Shown here one piece after another: positions 13,269 to 22,485 of a stretch of DNA of 35,841 nucleotides (its first letter is position 1; the number at the start of each line of letters is the position of its first letter). Below the pieces are notes generated by a model, which worked only from the letters and a program-made list of their open reading frames with translations, searched no databases and had not been told where the DNA came from. Source of the DNA: Veillonellaceae bacterium. GTDB taxonomy: Bacteria > Bacillota > Negativicutes > JAAYSF01. Position numbers and translations under genes: made by a program. The stretch spans positions 1-35,841 of the forward strand of contig JAAYSF010000079.1 of assembly GCA_012523975.1 (NCBI GenBank), written 5' to 3'.

Positions 13269-15698
13269 CTATTTTCGGAGTTTAGCCGCAAATTTCTCTT
13301 TCAGGCAAACAATTATCCTTTTGTGGTATTCATCCACTTCAGCATCTGTCAATGTCCTATCTTGAGCCTGGAAGGTGAGCGAATACGCCATACTTTTAGC
13401 TCCAGCCGGCACCTGTTCACCCGTATAAAGATCAAATAAAGTAAGCGATCTCATTAATGGTCCCGCAGCATTTATAATTGCCGCCTCTACCTCACTTGCA
13501 GAAACTTCGACTGGCAAAATTACTGCTAAGTCACGATTAATAGCCGGAAACTTAGGTAACTGACTATAGGCATTAACAAGATTAGCTTTTTTAGCGATAG
13601 TCTCCATGTCTATTTCAAATAAATAGACCTTGCGGTTAATACCAAAAGCATCTAAAACTTTTGGATGAACCTCGCCGACTATTGCAATAAGCTCTTCGTT
13701 TTGAAAAAATTGAGCTGTTTTCCCTGGATGAAGTGAATAGTGCTGACCTAGGCAAACTTCATAATTCTCTATTCCTAATCCATTCAGAATTACTTCCACA
13801 TCACCTTTGGCATCATAGAAATCAACACTTTCTCGGGATAAATTCCAGGATAGTTGATTTTTGCTGCCCACAAGCGCACCGCAAAGCTTAAGATGCTCGT
13901 TTGGCAATGCTTCCAGCGGTAGTTCTTTTGGCCAATATACTGCGCCCACCTCATAAATCTTCATATCTTCATTTTTGCGTGATAGATTATAAACAATAGT
14001 TTGCAGCAGTCCAGCGGTTAATGTGGTCCTAAGAATTGGAAACTCATCCGTTATCGGATTTAATACAGTGATAGCATTACGCAGCGGACTTTGTTCAGGG
14101 ATATTCAATTTATCAAACACCTGCGGGTGAGAAAAACTATATGATATAATTTCGTCAAAACCTGCACCTAGCATTATATTTTTGACAGTGCTGATAATTG
14201 ACTGGGTATAATCCTGGCTGCCGCGACTCATATCTCCAAAAGGCGTAGTTGATGGAATGTTATTGTAACCATAAATGCGGGCAATTTCCTCAGCAATGTC
14301 GGCGGTCCCACTTACATCACCACGCCAAGTTGGTACGGTAACTAACAGTTTTTCTTGATCTGCTTCGATTTGAAATTCTAACCGTTTCAATATGTCAACT
14401 ATTACTTTTTGCTCAACTGACGTTCCTAAATGGTTATTAATTTGATCAGCTGTAAATTGAACTTGTTTAGGAAGTAATACATTCGGATAGTTATCTATTA
14501 CGCCTTCGCACACTTTACAAGCGCCCATATCCTCTAAAAGTTTAGCCGCACGGTCTAATGCTCTAATTATATTAGCAGCATCTACGCCTCGTTCAAACCG
14601 GCCGGAAGCCTCTGATCTCAGGCCAAGCGCCCGTGAAGTTCTTCTTATACTAGCGCCATTAAATACAGCACATTCAAGCAGCACTGTTTGCGTACGATTA
14701 GTTACTTCAGTAGCTAATCCGCCCATAATACCGGCAATACCGACTGCCTGAACCGCATCAGCGATAACCAGCATCTCAGGCGAGAGTTCACGTTTCTGAC
14801 CATCTAAAGTAGTCAGACGCTCCCCTGGCATAGCTTTTCTGACAACAATGCTATGTTTGGCTAACAGATCATAGTCATAGGCATGCATTGGCAGTCCCAT
14901 CTCGAGCATTACAAAATTCGTAACATCGACAATATTGTTAATTGGACGCATCCCGGCTGCTTGCAGGCGATGCTGCATCCAGGCAGGTGATGGGCCAACT
15001 TTAATATCTCTTAGAATCCTACAGGCAAATCTTGGGCAAAGTGATGTATCGTCAATACTAACAGTAGCCAAGCTGCTTGCTTTTGTCTCATCAGCCTCTC
15101 GAACATTAACCATTGGCTTCTTTAAGATGCCGCCAGTTAATACGGCAATTTCTCTAGCCAAACCAAGCATACTGAAACAGTCTGCCCGGTTGGCAGTCAA
15201 TTCGAATTCAAATACTATATCATTAAGTCCGAGCACTTCTTTAATGTCTAAACCAAGTTCCGTATCTTCAGGCAGTATATAGATACCACCTCTTGCATCT
15301 TGAGAAATCAGCTTGCTGTCAATACCAAGTTCAACAGCCGAACACATCATGCCAAACGAGGTAATGCCGCGCAAATCACTTGCCGTAATTTTAACATCAT
15401 TTGGCAGTGATGCTCCGACTAAAGCAACCGGTATAATGTCGTTCTCTTTTATATTCTTAGCACCAGTTACAATAGTAACAACTTCTTTACCAACATCGAC
15501 AGCACATACCGAAAGTTTGTCCGCATTTGGATGTTGTGTAATCGAAGTGATTTTACCGGTTACTACATTATTGATATCTTTCCCTAGATCTTCAATAGTC
15601 TCAACAGATACGCCAGCCATTGTAAGCATCTCAGCTAATTCAGCCGGTGTTTCTTTAAAATCAACATAATCTTTAAGCCATTTTATCGACGCGAGCAT
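13269..15698 (-). CDS. pheT: Phenylalanyl-tRNA synthetase beta subunit
   Basis: An 809-residue PheT of normal full length. It has an N-terminal tRNA-binding (EMAP-like) domain (about 40-150), the B3/B4 editing domain with SFGMMCSAVELGID upstream and MLEMGLPMHAYDYD, the B5 domain (about 400-470), the catalytic-like core (NILGAGFDEIISYSF-like segment) and a C-terminal FDX-ACB anticodon-binding domain beginning near KFPAINRDLAVI. With PheS it forms the alpha2-beta2 enzyme that charges tRNA-Phe and hydrolyses mischarged Tyr-tRNA. It is co-transcribed with pheS 30 bases upstream under the T-box. Confidence 0.97.
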   Translation of the reverse strand: MLASIKWLKDYVDFKETPAELAEMLTMAGVSVETIEDLGKDINNVVTGKITSITQHPNADKLSVCAVDVGKEVVTIVTGAKNIKENDIIPVALVGASLPNDVKITASDLRGITSFGMMCSAVELGIDSKLISQDARGGIYILPEDTELGLDIKEVLGLNDIVFEFELTANRADCFSMLGLAREIAVLTGGILKKPMVNVREADETKASSLATVSIDDTSLCPRFACRILRDIKVGPSPAWMQHRLQAAGMRPINNIVDVTNFVMLEMGLPMHAYDYDLLAKHSIVVRKAMPGERLTTLDGQKRELSPEMLVIADAVQAVGIAGIMGGLATEVTNRTQTVLLECAVFNGASIRRTSRALGLRSEASGRFERGVDAANIIRALDRAAKLLEDMGACKVCEGVIDNYPNVLLPKQVQFTADQINNHLGTSVEQKVIVDILKRLEFQIEADQEKLLVTVPTWRGDVSGTADIAEEIARIYGYNNIPSTTPFGDMSRGSQDYTQSIISTVKNIMLGAGFDEIISYSFSHPQVFDKLNIPEQSPLRNAITVLNPITDEFPILRTTLTAGLLQTIVYNLSRKNEDMKIYEVGAVYWPKELPLEALPNEHLKLCGALVGSKNQLSWNLSRESVDFYDAKGDVEVILNGLGIENYEVCLGQHYSLHPGKTAQFFQNEELIAIVGEVHPKVLDAFGINRKVYLFEIDMETIAKKANLVNAYSQLPKFPAINRDLAVILPVEVSASEVEAAIINAAGPLMRSLTLFDLYTGEQVPAGAKSMAYSLTFQAQDRTLTDAEVDEYHKRIIVCLKEKFAAKLRK

Positions 15699-15728
15699 AT
15701 TTCATCCCCCTCTGAACTTTAGATAACC

Positions 15729-16751
15729 TTAAAACTGGCGTAAGAAGCGCATATCATTTTCGTAAAATAAACGGAGATCATCGATACCATAGGTAAGCAT
15801 AGCAATCCGCTCAACCCCCATGCCGAAAGCAAAGCCGCTTACTTGGTTAGGGTCAAAGTTGCTCATTTCAAGTACCCTCGGATGAACCATTCCCGAACCT
15901 AATATCTCCAGCCAGCCTGTAGACGAGCATACTCTACACCCACGGCCGCCACATATTACGCAAGAAATATCTACTTCTGCACTGGGCTCAGTGAACGGGA
16001 AGAAACTTGGTCTAAAACGCACTCCAACCTTGCTGCCGAATATATCGTGAATAAATAACTCTAACGTTCCCTTTAAATCCGAAAACCTAATGCTTTTATC
16101 GACTACAAGCCCTTCTACCTGATGAAACATCGGGGAGTGCGTAGCATCATAATCGCGCCGATAAACCTTTCCGGGCGCAATCATTCTAACCGGTTTGTTT
16201 GGCTCTGATGCTTGCATCGTCCGAGCTTGTACAGGAGAAGTATGCGTTCTTAATAATATTGAGTCCGTTATATAAAAAGAATCCTGCATATCGCGCGCGG
16301 GATGATCTTGCGGAAGATTCAAAGCCTCAAAATTATAATAATCGGTTTCTACTTCCGGCCCCTCTTTAACCTCAAACCCCATAGTCATGAATGTATTTTT
16401 GATTCGATCCATCGTTAGTGTTAAAGGATGTTTGTGTCCTAATAACGGTTTCCGGCCAGGCAAAGTAACGTCAATCTTTTCCGACGCAAGTCTGTGAGCT
16501 AGCTCAAGCTCTTTTAATTCGTCACGCTTAGCGTTTATGCGGTCTTCCAATTCGGTTCTAACATCGTTAACTAATTGACCTATCCGCGGACGCTCATTAG
16601 CGCTTAATTGGCCTAATCCCCGTAGGGCACTTGTAATAAGACCTTTCTTGCCAAGATATTTAACCCTAATTTCAGCAAGTTGATCAATTTCTGATATCTG
16701 TTCCAATTCTTTCAGAGCAGCTTGTTTCGTTGATTTTAATTGTTCTTCCAT
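15729..16751 (-). CDS. pheS: Phenylalanyl-tRNA synthetase alpha subunit
   Basis: A 340-residue PheS. An N-terminal coiled coil precedes the class II catalytic core, with [20 protein letters not shown], the motif 2 region ending [20 protein letters not shown] and the motif 3 block [14 protein letters not shown]. The Cys-rich [14 protein letters not shown] segment is usual for bacterial PheS. It activates Phe and transfers it to tRNA-Phe. GGGGGG lies about 6 bases before the ATG. Expression is gated by the T-box at 16783-17016. Confidence 0.97.
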   Translation of the reverse strand: MEEQLKSTKQAALKELEQISEIDQLAEIRVKYLGKKGLITSALRGLGQLSANERPRIGQLVNDVRTELEDRINAKRDELKELELAHRLASEKIDVTLPGRKPLLGHKHPLTLTMDRIKNTFMTMGFEVKEGPEVETDYYNFEALNLPQDHPARDMQDSFYITDSILLRTHTSPVQARTMQASEPNKPVRMIAPGKVYRRDYDATHSPMFHQVEGLVVDKSIRFSDLKGTLELFIHDIFGSKVGVRFRPSFFPFTEPSAEVDISCVICGGRGCRVCSSTGWLEILGSGMVHPRVLEMSNFDPNQVSGFAFGMGVERIAMLTYGIDDLRLFYENDMRFLRQF

Positions 16752-16782
16752 ATATACCCCCCACTTTGCTTGTGAAATAAAA

Positions 16783-17016
16783 AAACTTTCGCCCCGAAAG
16801 GGGCGAAAGTTTACTTCCGCGGTACCACCCTAATAAGTACTCTAGTTTCTTTAACGCAGAAAACGTCTGGCCTACACAAGAAGATTTCTCTTCAGCTCAG
16901 ATGCTCGGGAGCGAACTTCTGTCAGGTGTTTTTAGACGGCTCTCAGTCTTGGCGCATCCTCCCTGTAAAACCCTTCCTAACATACTCTCTCCGTCATGAC
17001 ATTTACCACTATTGTA
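16783..17016 (-). promoter_or_regulatory. T-box riboswitch of pheST, with promoter
   Basis: The T-box core AGGGTGGTACCGCGGAAG occupies 16814-16831 in minus-strand reading. It is followed by a strong terminator, AAACTTTCGCCCC paired with GGGGCGAAAGTTT and then a T run (16783-16813). Stem I lies upstream and contains a UUC triplet at 16913-16915 that could be the Phe specifier. An extended -10, TGTTACAAT (hexamer 17011-17016), places the start near 17004. Uncharged tRNA-Phe is expected to stabilise the antiterminator and switch on pheST. Confidence 0.93.
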
Positions 17017-17075
17017 ACATCAACCGCTTGTAAACTAAATATGCAACTACAGAACCGGTAGCCGTGAAGATTCTC

Positions 17076-17112
17076 CAAAAAAAATCTGCGGTCAGCATTT
17101 GACCAGGCCCTC
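17076..17112 (-). terminator. terminator-like hairpin between the methyltransferase gene and pheS
   Basis: In minus-strand reading, TGGTCA and TGACC pair around AATGC and are followed, five bases later, by eight T. The T run is a little distant from the stem. A GACCGG upstream can compete for the GGTC arm, which would give an antiterminator-like alternative. Confidence 0.5.
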
Positions 17113-17148
17113 CCTACTAATTTTGGAAATTCCGGTCTTCGTAGTGGT

Positions 17149-17177
17149 ATTATAGCATATCAAATAATCAATTACAA
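17149..17177 (-). promoter_or_regulatory. strong promoter at the end of the methyltransferase gene
   Basis: TTGTAA (17172-17177), 17 bases, then a perfect TATAAT (17149-17154) with the TGn extension. It overlaps the methyltransferase stop codon. The predicted transcript starts near 17142 and meets a terminator-like hairpin after roughly 50-65 bases, before the T-box. Confidence 0.7.
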
Positions 17178-17986
17178 GCCAGCCAGCCTCGCTGCCGTAC
17201 TGCCTCGTATAAAATTACTGCCGCAGCGGCGGATACATTTAACGACTCAGCCTTTCCAATAATAGGAATGTGAAGCCGCTTGTAAGAATGTTCCAGTAAA
17301 TCTTTGCTGACACCATTGCCCTCATTACCAAATATTATGGCGACGCGATCGGTAAAATCAGCGCTGCAGTAATTATCTGAAGACTCTAGAGATGTAGCTA
17401 GCAGCTTTATTTTGTGTCTTTCCATAAACTCAACAATTTCAACTGGTGACATATCCGGATATACAGGCAAATGAAATATTGATCCCATACTGGCACGGAC
17501 AGTTTTTCCCGAAAATAGATCAGCACATCCTCTTGTCAATATAACTGCCGTGCAGCCAACTGCATCAGCTGTACGAATCAAAGTCCCTACATTACCTGGG
17601 TCTTGCACTGCGTCCAGTATCGCAATGAGAGGTCTCTCATGGTCAATTAGCTGTTCTAGTTTATTACTTGACCGTTTGTCTATCAATAGCATTACACCTT
17701 GCGGTTGTTCTGTCTCGCTAATTCGTTCAAAAATATTAGTTGGAACCTCAATAATTCGGCAGTCTCGTGGATCTAGCTTAGTTAATAGGTCCTGGAACCT
17801 TTGGGTTTCTTTTATATCACTTGTGTAAATTAACATATGAGCTTTCCAGCATGAGCCTAAAGCTTCTTCTACTAGACGGATTCCCTCGGCAATAAATAAG
17901 CCCGTTTCATCACGCCGTTTTTTTAGTCTAAGCGATGCTACCAGCTTTACTATTGGATTATGCGGACTGGATATGAATTCACTCAC
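17168..17986 (-). CDS. TrmH/SpoU-family RNA 2'-O-methyltransferase
   Basis: A 272-residue SPOUT methyltransferase. An N-terminal L30e-like RNA-binding domain (about 1-105, with FIAEGIRLVEEAL) precedes the knotted catalytic domain with motif 1 LDAVQDPGNVGTLIRTADA, motif 2 IIFGNEGNGV and motif 3 IPIIGKAESLNVSAAAAV. It methylates a ribose in rRNA or tRNA; the site cannot be told from sequence. The gene stands upstream of pheST, as ysgA does in Bacillus. The GTG start overlaps the ktrA stop in GTGA, and GGAGG lies 7 bases upstream inside ktrA, so the two are translationally coupled. Confidence 0.9.
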   Translation of the reverse strand: MSEFISSPHNPIVKLVASLRLKKRRDETGLFIAEGIRLVEEALGSCWKAHMLIYTSDIKETQRFQDLLTKLDPRDCRIIEVPTNIFERISETEQPQGVMLLIDKRSSNKLEQLIDHERPLIAILDAVQDPGNVGTLIRTADAVGCTAVILTRGCADLFSGKTVRASMGSIFHLPVYPDMSPVEIVEFMERHKIKLLATSLESSDNYCSADFTDRVAIIFGNEGNGVSKDLLEHSYKRLHIPIIGKAESLNVSAAAAVILYEAVRQRGWLACN

Positions 17987-18642
17987 TCAAGTTCCTCCAG
18001 TCTTTGAACCCCTTCATTGCCTCCTACAACTATTAGTATATCTCCAGTGAGGATTTTTTCGGACGGCTCTGGGGGAACTATAATTTCGTCTTTGCGTTTA
18101 ATCGCCAGAACGTTTATCCCATATTTTGCTCGAAGATTAGTTTCGGCAAGACTCTTGCCGGTCAGTATTTTAGGTGCCGTAACTTCGACCATACTAATAT
18201 CCGGCGACAATGCTATAAATTCTAAAACATTAGTAGAAACAAGATTGTGCGCAACTCGTTGCCCCATATCCCGTTCAGGATAAATTACTCTATCAGCGCC
18301 AATCTTTTCTAACATTTTACCATGCAAGGCGTTTTGCGCCTTAGCAACAATATATGGAACACCCATTTCTTGTAACTGTAACGTTGTCAGCATATTAGCC
18401 TGTATGTTTTGGCCAATTGCAACAATTACTACGTCAAAATTACGTATGCCCAATGCTTTTAAAGAATTTTCGTCGGTCGTATCAGCCTGAACAACGTGAG
18501 TAACCTTATCGCTAAAATCCTGAACGCGCTCCTCATTATCGTCGATTGCCAATACTTCGTAGCCCATATCATGCAGAGTTTTAGCGACACTTGAACCGAA
18601 ACGCCCTAAGCCTATAACGGCAAATTGTTTTTTCTTTTTCAT
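17983..18642 (-). CDS. ktrA: Ktr/Trk potassium uptake regulatory subunit
   Basis: A 219-residue cytoplasmic RCK protein. The N-terminal Rossmann domain shows GLGRFGSS (about 12-19), the acidic residue after beta-2 (LAIDDNEE) and VVQADTTDE. The C-terminal RCK_C/TrkA-C domain (about 135-219) includes LTGDILIVVGG. KtrA rings bind ATP/ADP and gate KtrB, and RCK_C domains of this family bind c-di-AMP, which closes the channel. AGGAGA precedes the ATG. The gene follows ktrB by 11 bases and overlaps the next gene, so ktrB-ktrA-methyltransferase is one operon. Confidence 0.93.
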   Translation of the reverse strand: MKKKKQFAVIGLGRFGSSVAKTLHDMGYEVLAIDDNEERVQDFSDKVTHVVQADTTDENSLKALGIRNFDVVIVAIGQNIQANMLTTLQLQEMGVPYIVAKAQNALHGKMLEKIGADRVIYPERDMGQRVAHNLVSTNVLEFIALSPDISMVEVTAPKILTGKSLAETNLRAKYGINVLAIKRKDEIIVPPEPSEKILTGDILIVVGGNEGVQRLEELE

Positions 18643-18653
18643 TCTTTTTTCTC

Positions 18654-20012
18654 CTAACCTATGATAACCCTACCCTCAGGATATTGAATATCAGCTTTCC
18701 TCTTGCGCAATGCCAGTGCAAGAGCCACAGTCACCGGACCAACCTTTCCTGCAAACATAGCAAATATAAGCCATAACTTTCCTAACGATGTTAATGTCGG
18801 TGTAATTCCTGTAGATAAGCCAACAGTACCGAATGCGGAAACAACCTCAAATAGAAGATTTAAAAATTCAGCTTTTTCGGTAATACTCATCATCATTGTA
18901 AAAAAAATAATTAGCGCAACAGAAATAAAAACCAGTGAAAATGCTTTATACACACTACTTGGCGAAATCCTTCTGCCAAACAACTCCGCATCTTGCTTAC
19001 CTGATATATGAGCCCAAACGGCCGCAACAACTACACTTACTGTAGTTGTCTTAATCCCACCTCCGGTAGACGCTGGCGAAGCTCCTATAAACATCAGTAT
19101 CATAAGGAAAAGCAAGGTCGCATTAGTCAGTTCCCCTATATTCAACGTATTTAACCCAGCAGTTCGTGTTACTGCTTGAAAATAACTTCCCAGCAATTTA
19201 CCCTTCCAGGAAAGCTCGCTGATTGTAGCGGGATTGTTTAGCTCTAGCAAAAGAATAACAAGCGTCCCTGAAGCAATCAAAACTCCAGTTGCAGTAAGTA
19301 CGATTTTAGTATGTAATGAGAATCTTGAAAAAGACCTATTAGCTACCACATCCGAAATAACAGTAAATCCAATGCTGCCTAATATAATCAGAGAAGTAAT
19401 AACCAAATTGACTGTAATATCATCTACATAACGTGTATAACCTCTGAAATCACCAAAAAGATCAAATCCGGCACTGCAAAAAGCAGATATAGCATGCCAA
19501 TAACCGAAGTAGATTGATTTTAAACCAAATTCCCCATACCAATGAATAGCTAGTATTGTGCCGCCTATAAATTCCACTAGCAGCGTGGCCTTTATTATAT
19601 ATTTAGTTAACCTTACTATTCCGGCCACGGTTAACTGATTTAAAGCCTCTTGCATTATCAGCCTCTCACGCAATTGTATCTTTTTACGCATAAGAAGCGC
19701 CATTAGAGTCGCCATCGTCATTATTCCCAAGCCACCGGCCTGAATTAAGAAAAGAATAACAACTTGCCCAAATATTGAAAAGCGCGTACCGGTATCAACA
19801 ACAGCCAGCCCTGTTACACATACGGCTGATGTTGCAGTAAATAGTGCATCAATAAATCCAAGTCTTTCTACTGTAGCCGAGGCGTTCGGTAAGGATAACA
19901 AAATAGCGCCAAAAAAAATTAACCCGGCAAAGCCAAGTACAAGAATTTGATAAGGTGTAAGTTTCCATTGCGATATATCAAGCAAGTTAGCAAACTCAGG
20001 CTTTGCTTTCAA
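18654..20012 (-). CDS. ktrB: Ktr/Trk potassium channel subunit
   Basis: A 452-residue KtrB/TrkH-type potassium translocator. Four membrane-pore-membrane repeats carry the selectivity-filter Gly motifs SAVCVTGLAV, FCSAGFDLFG, TRTAGLNT and SAFGTVGLST. The intramembrane gate region is rich in Gly and Ser (GASPASTGGGIKTTT). It imports K+ with KtrA, often driven by Na+. The frame extends 16 codons further to another TTG without a ribosome site; GAGGTG lies 6 bases before the TTG at 20012, giving the family's usual length. The ribosome site can pair with upstream sequence (see 20021-20078). Confidence 0.93.
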   Translation of the reverse strand: MKAKPEFANLLDISQWKLTPYQILVLGFAGLIFFGAILLSLPNASATVERLGFIDALFTATSAVCVTGLAVVDTGTRFSIFGQVVILFLIQAGGLGIMTMATLMALLMRKKIQLRERLIMQEALNQLTVAGIVRLTKYIIKATLLVEFIGGTILAIHWYGEFGLKSIYFGYWHAISAFCSAGFDLFGDFRGYTRYVDDITVNLVITSLIILGSIGFTVISDVVANRSFSRFSLHTKIVLTATGVLIASGTLVILLLELNNPATISELSWKGKLLGSYFQAVTRTAGLNTLNIGELTNATLLFLMILMFIGASPASTGGGIKTTTVSVVVAAVWAHISGKQDAELFGRRISPSSVYKAFSLVFISVALIIFFTMMMSITEKAEFLNLLFEVVSAFGTVGLSTGITPTLTSLGKLWLIFAMFAGKVGPVTVALALALRKRKADIQYPEGRVIIG

Positions 20013-20020
20013 TATTTTCA

Positions 20021-20078
20021 CCTCGGTATAATATTTACCATTAAAATTATAATCATTCAACCCGAGGCTGTCTATACC
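20021..20078 (-). promoter_or_regulatory. alternative pairings around the ktrB ribosome-binding site
   Basis: In the transcript, CCTCGG (20062-20067) is complementary to CCGAGG (20021-20026), which forms part of the ribosome site. GGTATA (20073-20078) is complementary to TATACC (20025-20030), just next to it. The two pairings overlap and are not nested, so they exclude each other or form a pseudoknot. This may tune ktrB translation; it is inferred from complementarity only. Confidence 0.35.
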
Positions 20079-20104
20079 TTAAACAAAAGCAAGCTATACT
20101 AAAT

Positions 20105-20142
20105 AAAAACCCGCCTCACCATACGGAGCAAGGCAGGTTGCA
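20105..20142 (-). terminator. intrinsic terminator after the aldolase gene
   Basis: The minus strand pairs AACCTGCCT with AGGCGGGTT (one G-U) around a 14-base loop, followed by TTTTTATTT. It separates the aldolase gene from ktrB. Confidence 0.85.
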
Positions 20143-20149
20143 TCTTTTT

Positions 20150-21001
20150 CTATATCACTTTTGAGATACAGTCAAAGTTTAACATGTATCTTCGGACTGA
20201 ATCTTTAACTCCCCTTTTAACTGCACTCATGAGATTAATGTAATTTGTGCCGTTTGAAGTCTTCGCTAACTCTGCCTTAAGTTTTTCTACTGCAGCCAAA
20301 GACATATCTGTCGCAATATTTATCTTGGATATACCAGACTGAATTGAATTGCGAAAATCCTCCCTGCTAAGTCTAGAACCACCATGCATAACCAGCGGAA
20401 CATCAATTTTAGCATTTAATTCACTGAGCCTCGAAAAGTTGAGCTTAGTATCTCCTTTATAAGCACCATGGCTAGTGCCAACCGCAACAGCTAAAGCATC
20501 AATTCTTGTCTTATGGGCAAAATCAGCCGCTACTTCCGGTTTGACAATATTTTCGTCATTAATATCTTTAAAACACTCATAACAGCCAACATAGCCCAAT
20601 TCACCCTCGACAGATATACCGAGAGAATGGGCTATGCGCGTAATTTCCTTAGTCCGTTTTAAGTTTTCTTCATAAGGCAAATTTGACCCATCAAACATTA
20701 CTGAAGTAAAACCCCAACGAATTGCTTTCATGACACCATCATAAGTATGCCCATGATCCAAGTGCAAAGCAACAGGCACAGATGCTCTTTGAGCGGCGCG
20801 CACCATTGCCGCACTCAACACCTCAGCATCCGTAAATTTAAACAACCGCTCCGGGATACCCAATACTAAGGGTGTTTTTAATTCCTCTGCAACTTCAACA
20901 ACTGCTCCAAGTGTTTCGAAATTGAAGACATTGAACCCGCCAACTGCATATTTCCTCTTTCTTGCATCCTGAAGTAGTTCGCGCATTGTTACTAAAGCCA
21001 A
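20150..21001 (-). CDS. fba: Class II fructose-bisphosphate aldolase
   Basis: A 283-residue zinc-dependent ketose-bisphosphate aldolase. Visible sites are ALHLDHG (catalytic Asp and the first Zn-binding His), EGELGYVG, GTSHGAYKG (second Zn His), VMHGGSRL (third Zn His) and the phosphate-binding KINIATD. It interconverts fructose 1,6-bisphosphate with dihydroxyacetone phosphate and glyceraldehyde 3-phosphate; tagatose-bisphosphate aldolase of the same family is the alternative. The frame runs 10 codons further upstream, but AGGAGG 8 bases before the TTG at 21001 gives MALVTMRELL, the family's usual start. It is a single-gene unit with its own terminator. Confidence 0.9.
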   Translation of the reverse strand: MALVTMRELLQDARKRKYAVGGFNVFNFETLGAVVEVAEELKTPLVLGIPERLFKFTDAEVLSAAMVRAAQRASVPVALHLDHGHTYDGVMKAIRWGFTSVMFDGSNLPYEENLKRTKEITRIAHSLGISVEGELGYVGCYECFKDINDENIVKPEVAADFAHKTRIDALAVAVGTSHGAYKGDTKLNFSRLSELNAKIDVPLVMHGGSRLSREDFRNSIQSGISKINIATDMSLAAVEKLKAELAKTSNGTNYINLMSAVKRGVKDSVRRYMLNFDCISKVI

Positions 21002-21154
21002 CTTGAACTCCTCCTTTATTAAAAAATGCAACCTTAGCTTAAGATATTTTATTCTATAGCTGCATTTAAAAAACCTTTACCATTGTTTTAATATTTGAAA
21101 CTTTTTAAATATTATCCATTGCCTAATACTTTTCCAAATTGCGGGGTTTTTATA

Positions 21155-21190
21155 CAAAAAAATTCTAGGAATTTTATAATTCCTAGAATT
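21155..21190 (-). terminator. intrinsic terminator after rplT
   Basis: A perfect 13-bp stem, AATTCTAGGAATT (21161-21173) with its complement (21178-21190), closes a four-base loop. On the minus strand it is followed by a run of T. It ends the infC-rpmI-rplT operon. Confidence 0.92.
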
Positions 21191-21200
21191 TTGTTAAAAC

Positions 21201-21557
21201 TTATTGAAGTTGTGCTTTTGCGGTATCTACAAGCTTACCAAAAGCATTCATATCATTAACAGCAAGATCCGCCAACATTTTACGGTTAACCTCAACGCCA
21301 GCCTTTTTCAAGCCATTAATCAGTTGGCTATAAGAAATACCATTGATACGAGCAGCGGCATTAATACGGGCAATCCATAGTTTACGGAAATCGCCTTTCT
21401 TAGCCCGACGGTCACGACGCGCATAATACAGCGCCTTCATAACTGTTTCGTTAGCTTTTTTAAATTGCTTGCTCTTGGCACCTCTGTAGCCCTTAGCAAG
21501 TTTTAGAATTTTTTTATGACGTCTATGTGCAGTCACGCCTTTTTTAACTCTTGGCAT
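21201..21557 (-). CDS. rplT: 50S ribosomal protein L20
   Basis: A 118-residue L20 of normal length with the family start [20 protein letters not shown] and the conserved block [19 protein letters not shown]. It binds 23S rRNA early in 50S assembly and in Gram-positive bacteria also represses its own operon by binding the infC leader. GGGGG precedes the ATG. It is the last gene of the operon, 33 bases after rpmI. Confidence 0.98.
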   Translation of the reverse strand: MPRVKKGVTAHRRHKKILKLAKGYRGAKSKQFKKANETVMKALYYARRDRRAKKGDFRKLWIARINAAARINGISYSQLINGLKKAGVEVNRKMLADLAVNDMNAFGKLVDTAKAQLQ

Positions 21558-21590
21558 GTTTGTTACCCCCTATTTAGTGTTTACAAAGTG

Positions 21591-21788
21591 TTATGCGTAA
21601 GGAAGCATCTTTACTACGCGTTTATAATCGGATTTGTTAACCAGAGCGGCCTTGCGCAGATTACGCTTCCGGGCTGGTGATTTTTTCTCAAGAATATGGC
21701 TTTTGAAAGCCTTAGCGCGTTTAAACTCGCCAGCACCAGTTACTTTAAAGCGTTTGGCAGCGGCTCTACGTGTTTTAATTTTTGGCAT
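21591..21788 (-). CDS. rpmI: 50S ribosomal protein L35
   Basis: A 65-residue, very basic L35 with the typical [18 protein letters not shown] start and an RNLRKAALV segment. A structural protein of the large subunit. It lies 15 bases after infC, with AAAGGGG before the ATG. Confidence 0.97.
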   Translation of the reverse strand: MPKIKTRRAAAKRFKVTGAGEFKRAKAFKSHILEKKSPARKRNLRKAALVNKSDYKRVVKMLPYA

Positions 21789-21803
21789 TGTGAATCCCCT
21801 TTC

Positions 21804-22322
21804 TTAATTGTGCGACTTAGTAGACAAAATCATTATCATATTTTTACCTTCAAGTTTGGGCTCGCGTTCGACTGTTGCCATATCTTTAAGTTCAGCAGCC
21901 ATTTTTACTAAGAGCTGTCTGCCTAGTTCCGGATGTGACAACTCGCGCCCACGAAACATAATCGTAACTTTAACCTTGTCTCCATCTTCCAAAAAGCGCT
22001 GAGCATTCTTCTTCTTTACATTGAAATCATGATCCTCAATATTTGGGCGAAGCTTAACTTCTTTAACGGTTACGACTTTTTGCTTTTTCTTAGTTTCTTT
22101 ATCGCGTTTCTGCTGCTCGTACTTGTATTTTCCAAAGTCCATGATACGACACACAGGCGGCTTAGCGGTCGGTGCTACCTCCACTAAATCCAGTTGTTGT
22201 TCGGCCGCTTGACGCAACGCATCACGGAGCGTCATAATCCCCAATTGTTCGCCTGTACTACTGGTAACCCTTACTTCTCTAGCCCGAATTTCTTCGTTAA
22301 CCCTGAGATTTTCTTTGCTAAT
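21804..22322 (-). CDS. infC: Translation initiation factor IF-3 (AUU start)
   Basis: A 172-residue IF3. ATG-based calling would begin at residue 30 and lose most of the N-terminal domain. Reading back in frame gives SKENLRVNEEIRAREVRV, the conserved N-terminus, from an ATT codon at 22322, with AGGAGGTGA 6 bases upstream. An AUU start is a conserved feature of infC: IF3 rejects non-standard start codons and so represses its own translation. The linker is Lys-rich and the C-terminal domain contains VKVTIMFRGRELSHPELG. First gene of infC-rpmI-rplT. Confidence 0.96.
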   Translation of the reverse strand: MSKENLRVNEEIRAREVRVTSSTGEQLGIMTLRDALRQAAEQQLDLVEVAPTAKPPVCRIMDFGKYKYEQQKRDKETKKKQKVVTVKEVKLRPNIEDHDFNVKKKNAQRFLEDGDKVKVTIMFRGRELSHPELGRQLLVKMAAELKDMATVEREPKLEGKNMIMILSTKSHN

Positions 22323-22479
22323 TGCGACTCACCTCCTAATTATTCCAATAAAAAAATGGGCGGCTTTAGCCACCCATACAATCCACCAATAAGATATACT
22401 GGTATCAATCTACCTTACTAACTGCAATAAAGCGTTGCAAGGTGAGAAGCGGATGGCTTCTACTTCAAACATAATTTAC
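22323..22479 (-). promoter_or_regulatory. infC operon leader with attenuator (L20-leader type)
   Basis: The roughly 155-base leader starts with paired segments (GAAGTAGAAGC with GCTTCT) and an ACCTT/AAGGT helix. It ends in a terminator, GGGTGGC-TAAA-GCCGCCC (22358-22375) followed by seven T, only 27 bases before the start codon. In Bacillus such leaders bind L20 to cause early termination. The position and layout match; identity with the Rfam L20-leader family is not proven here. Confidence 0.7.
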
Positions 22480-22485
22480 TTATCT

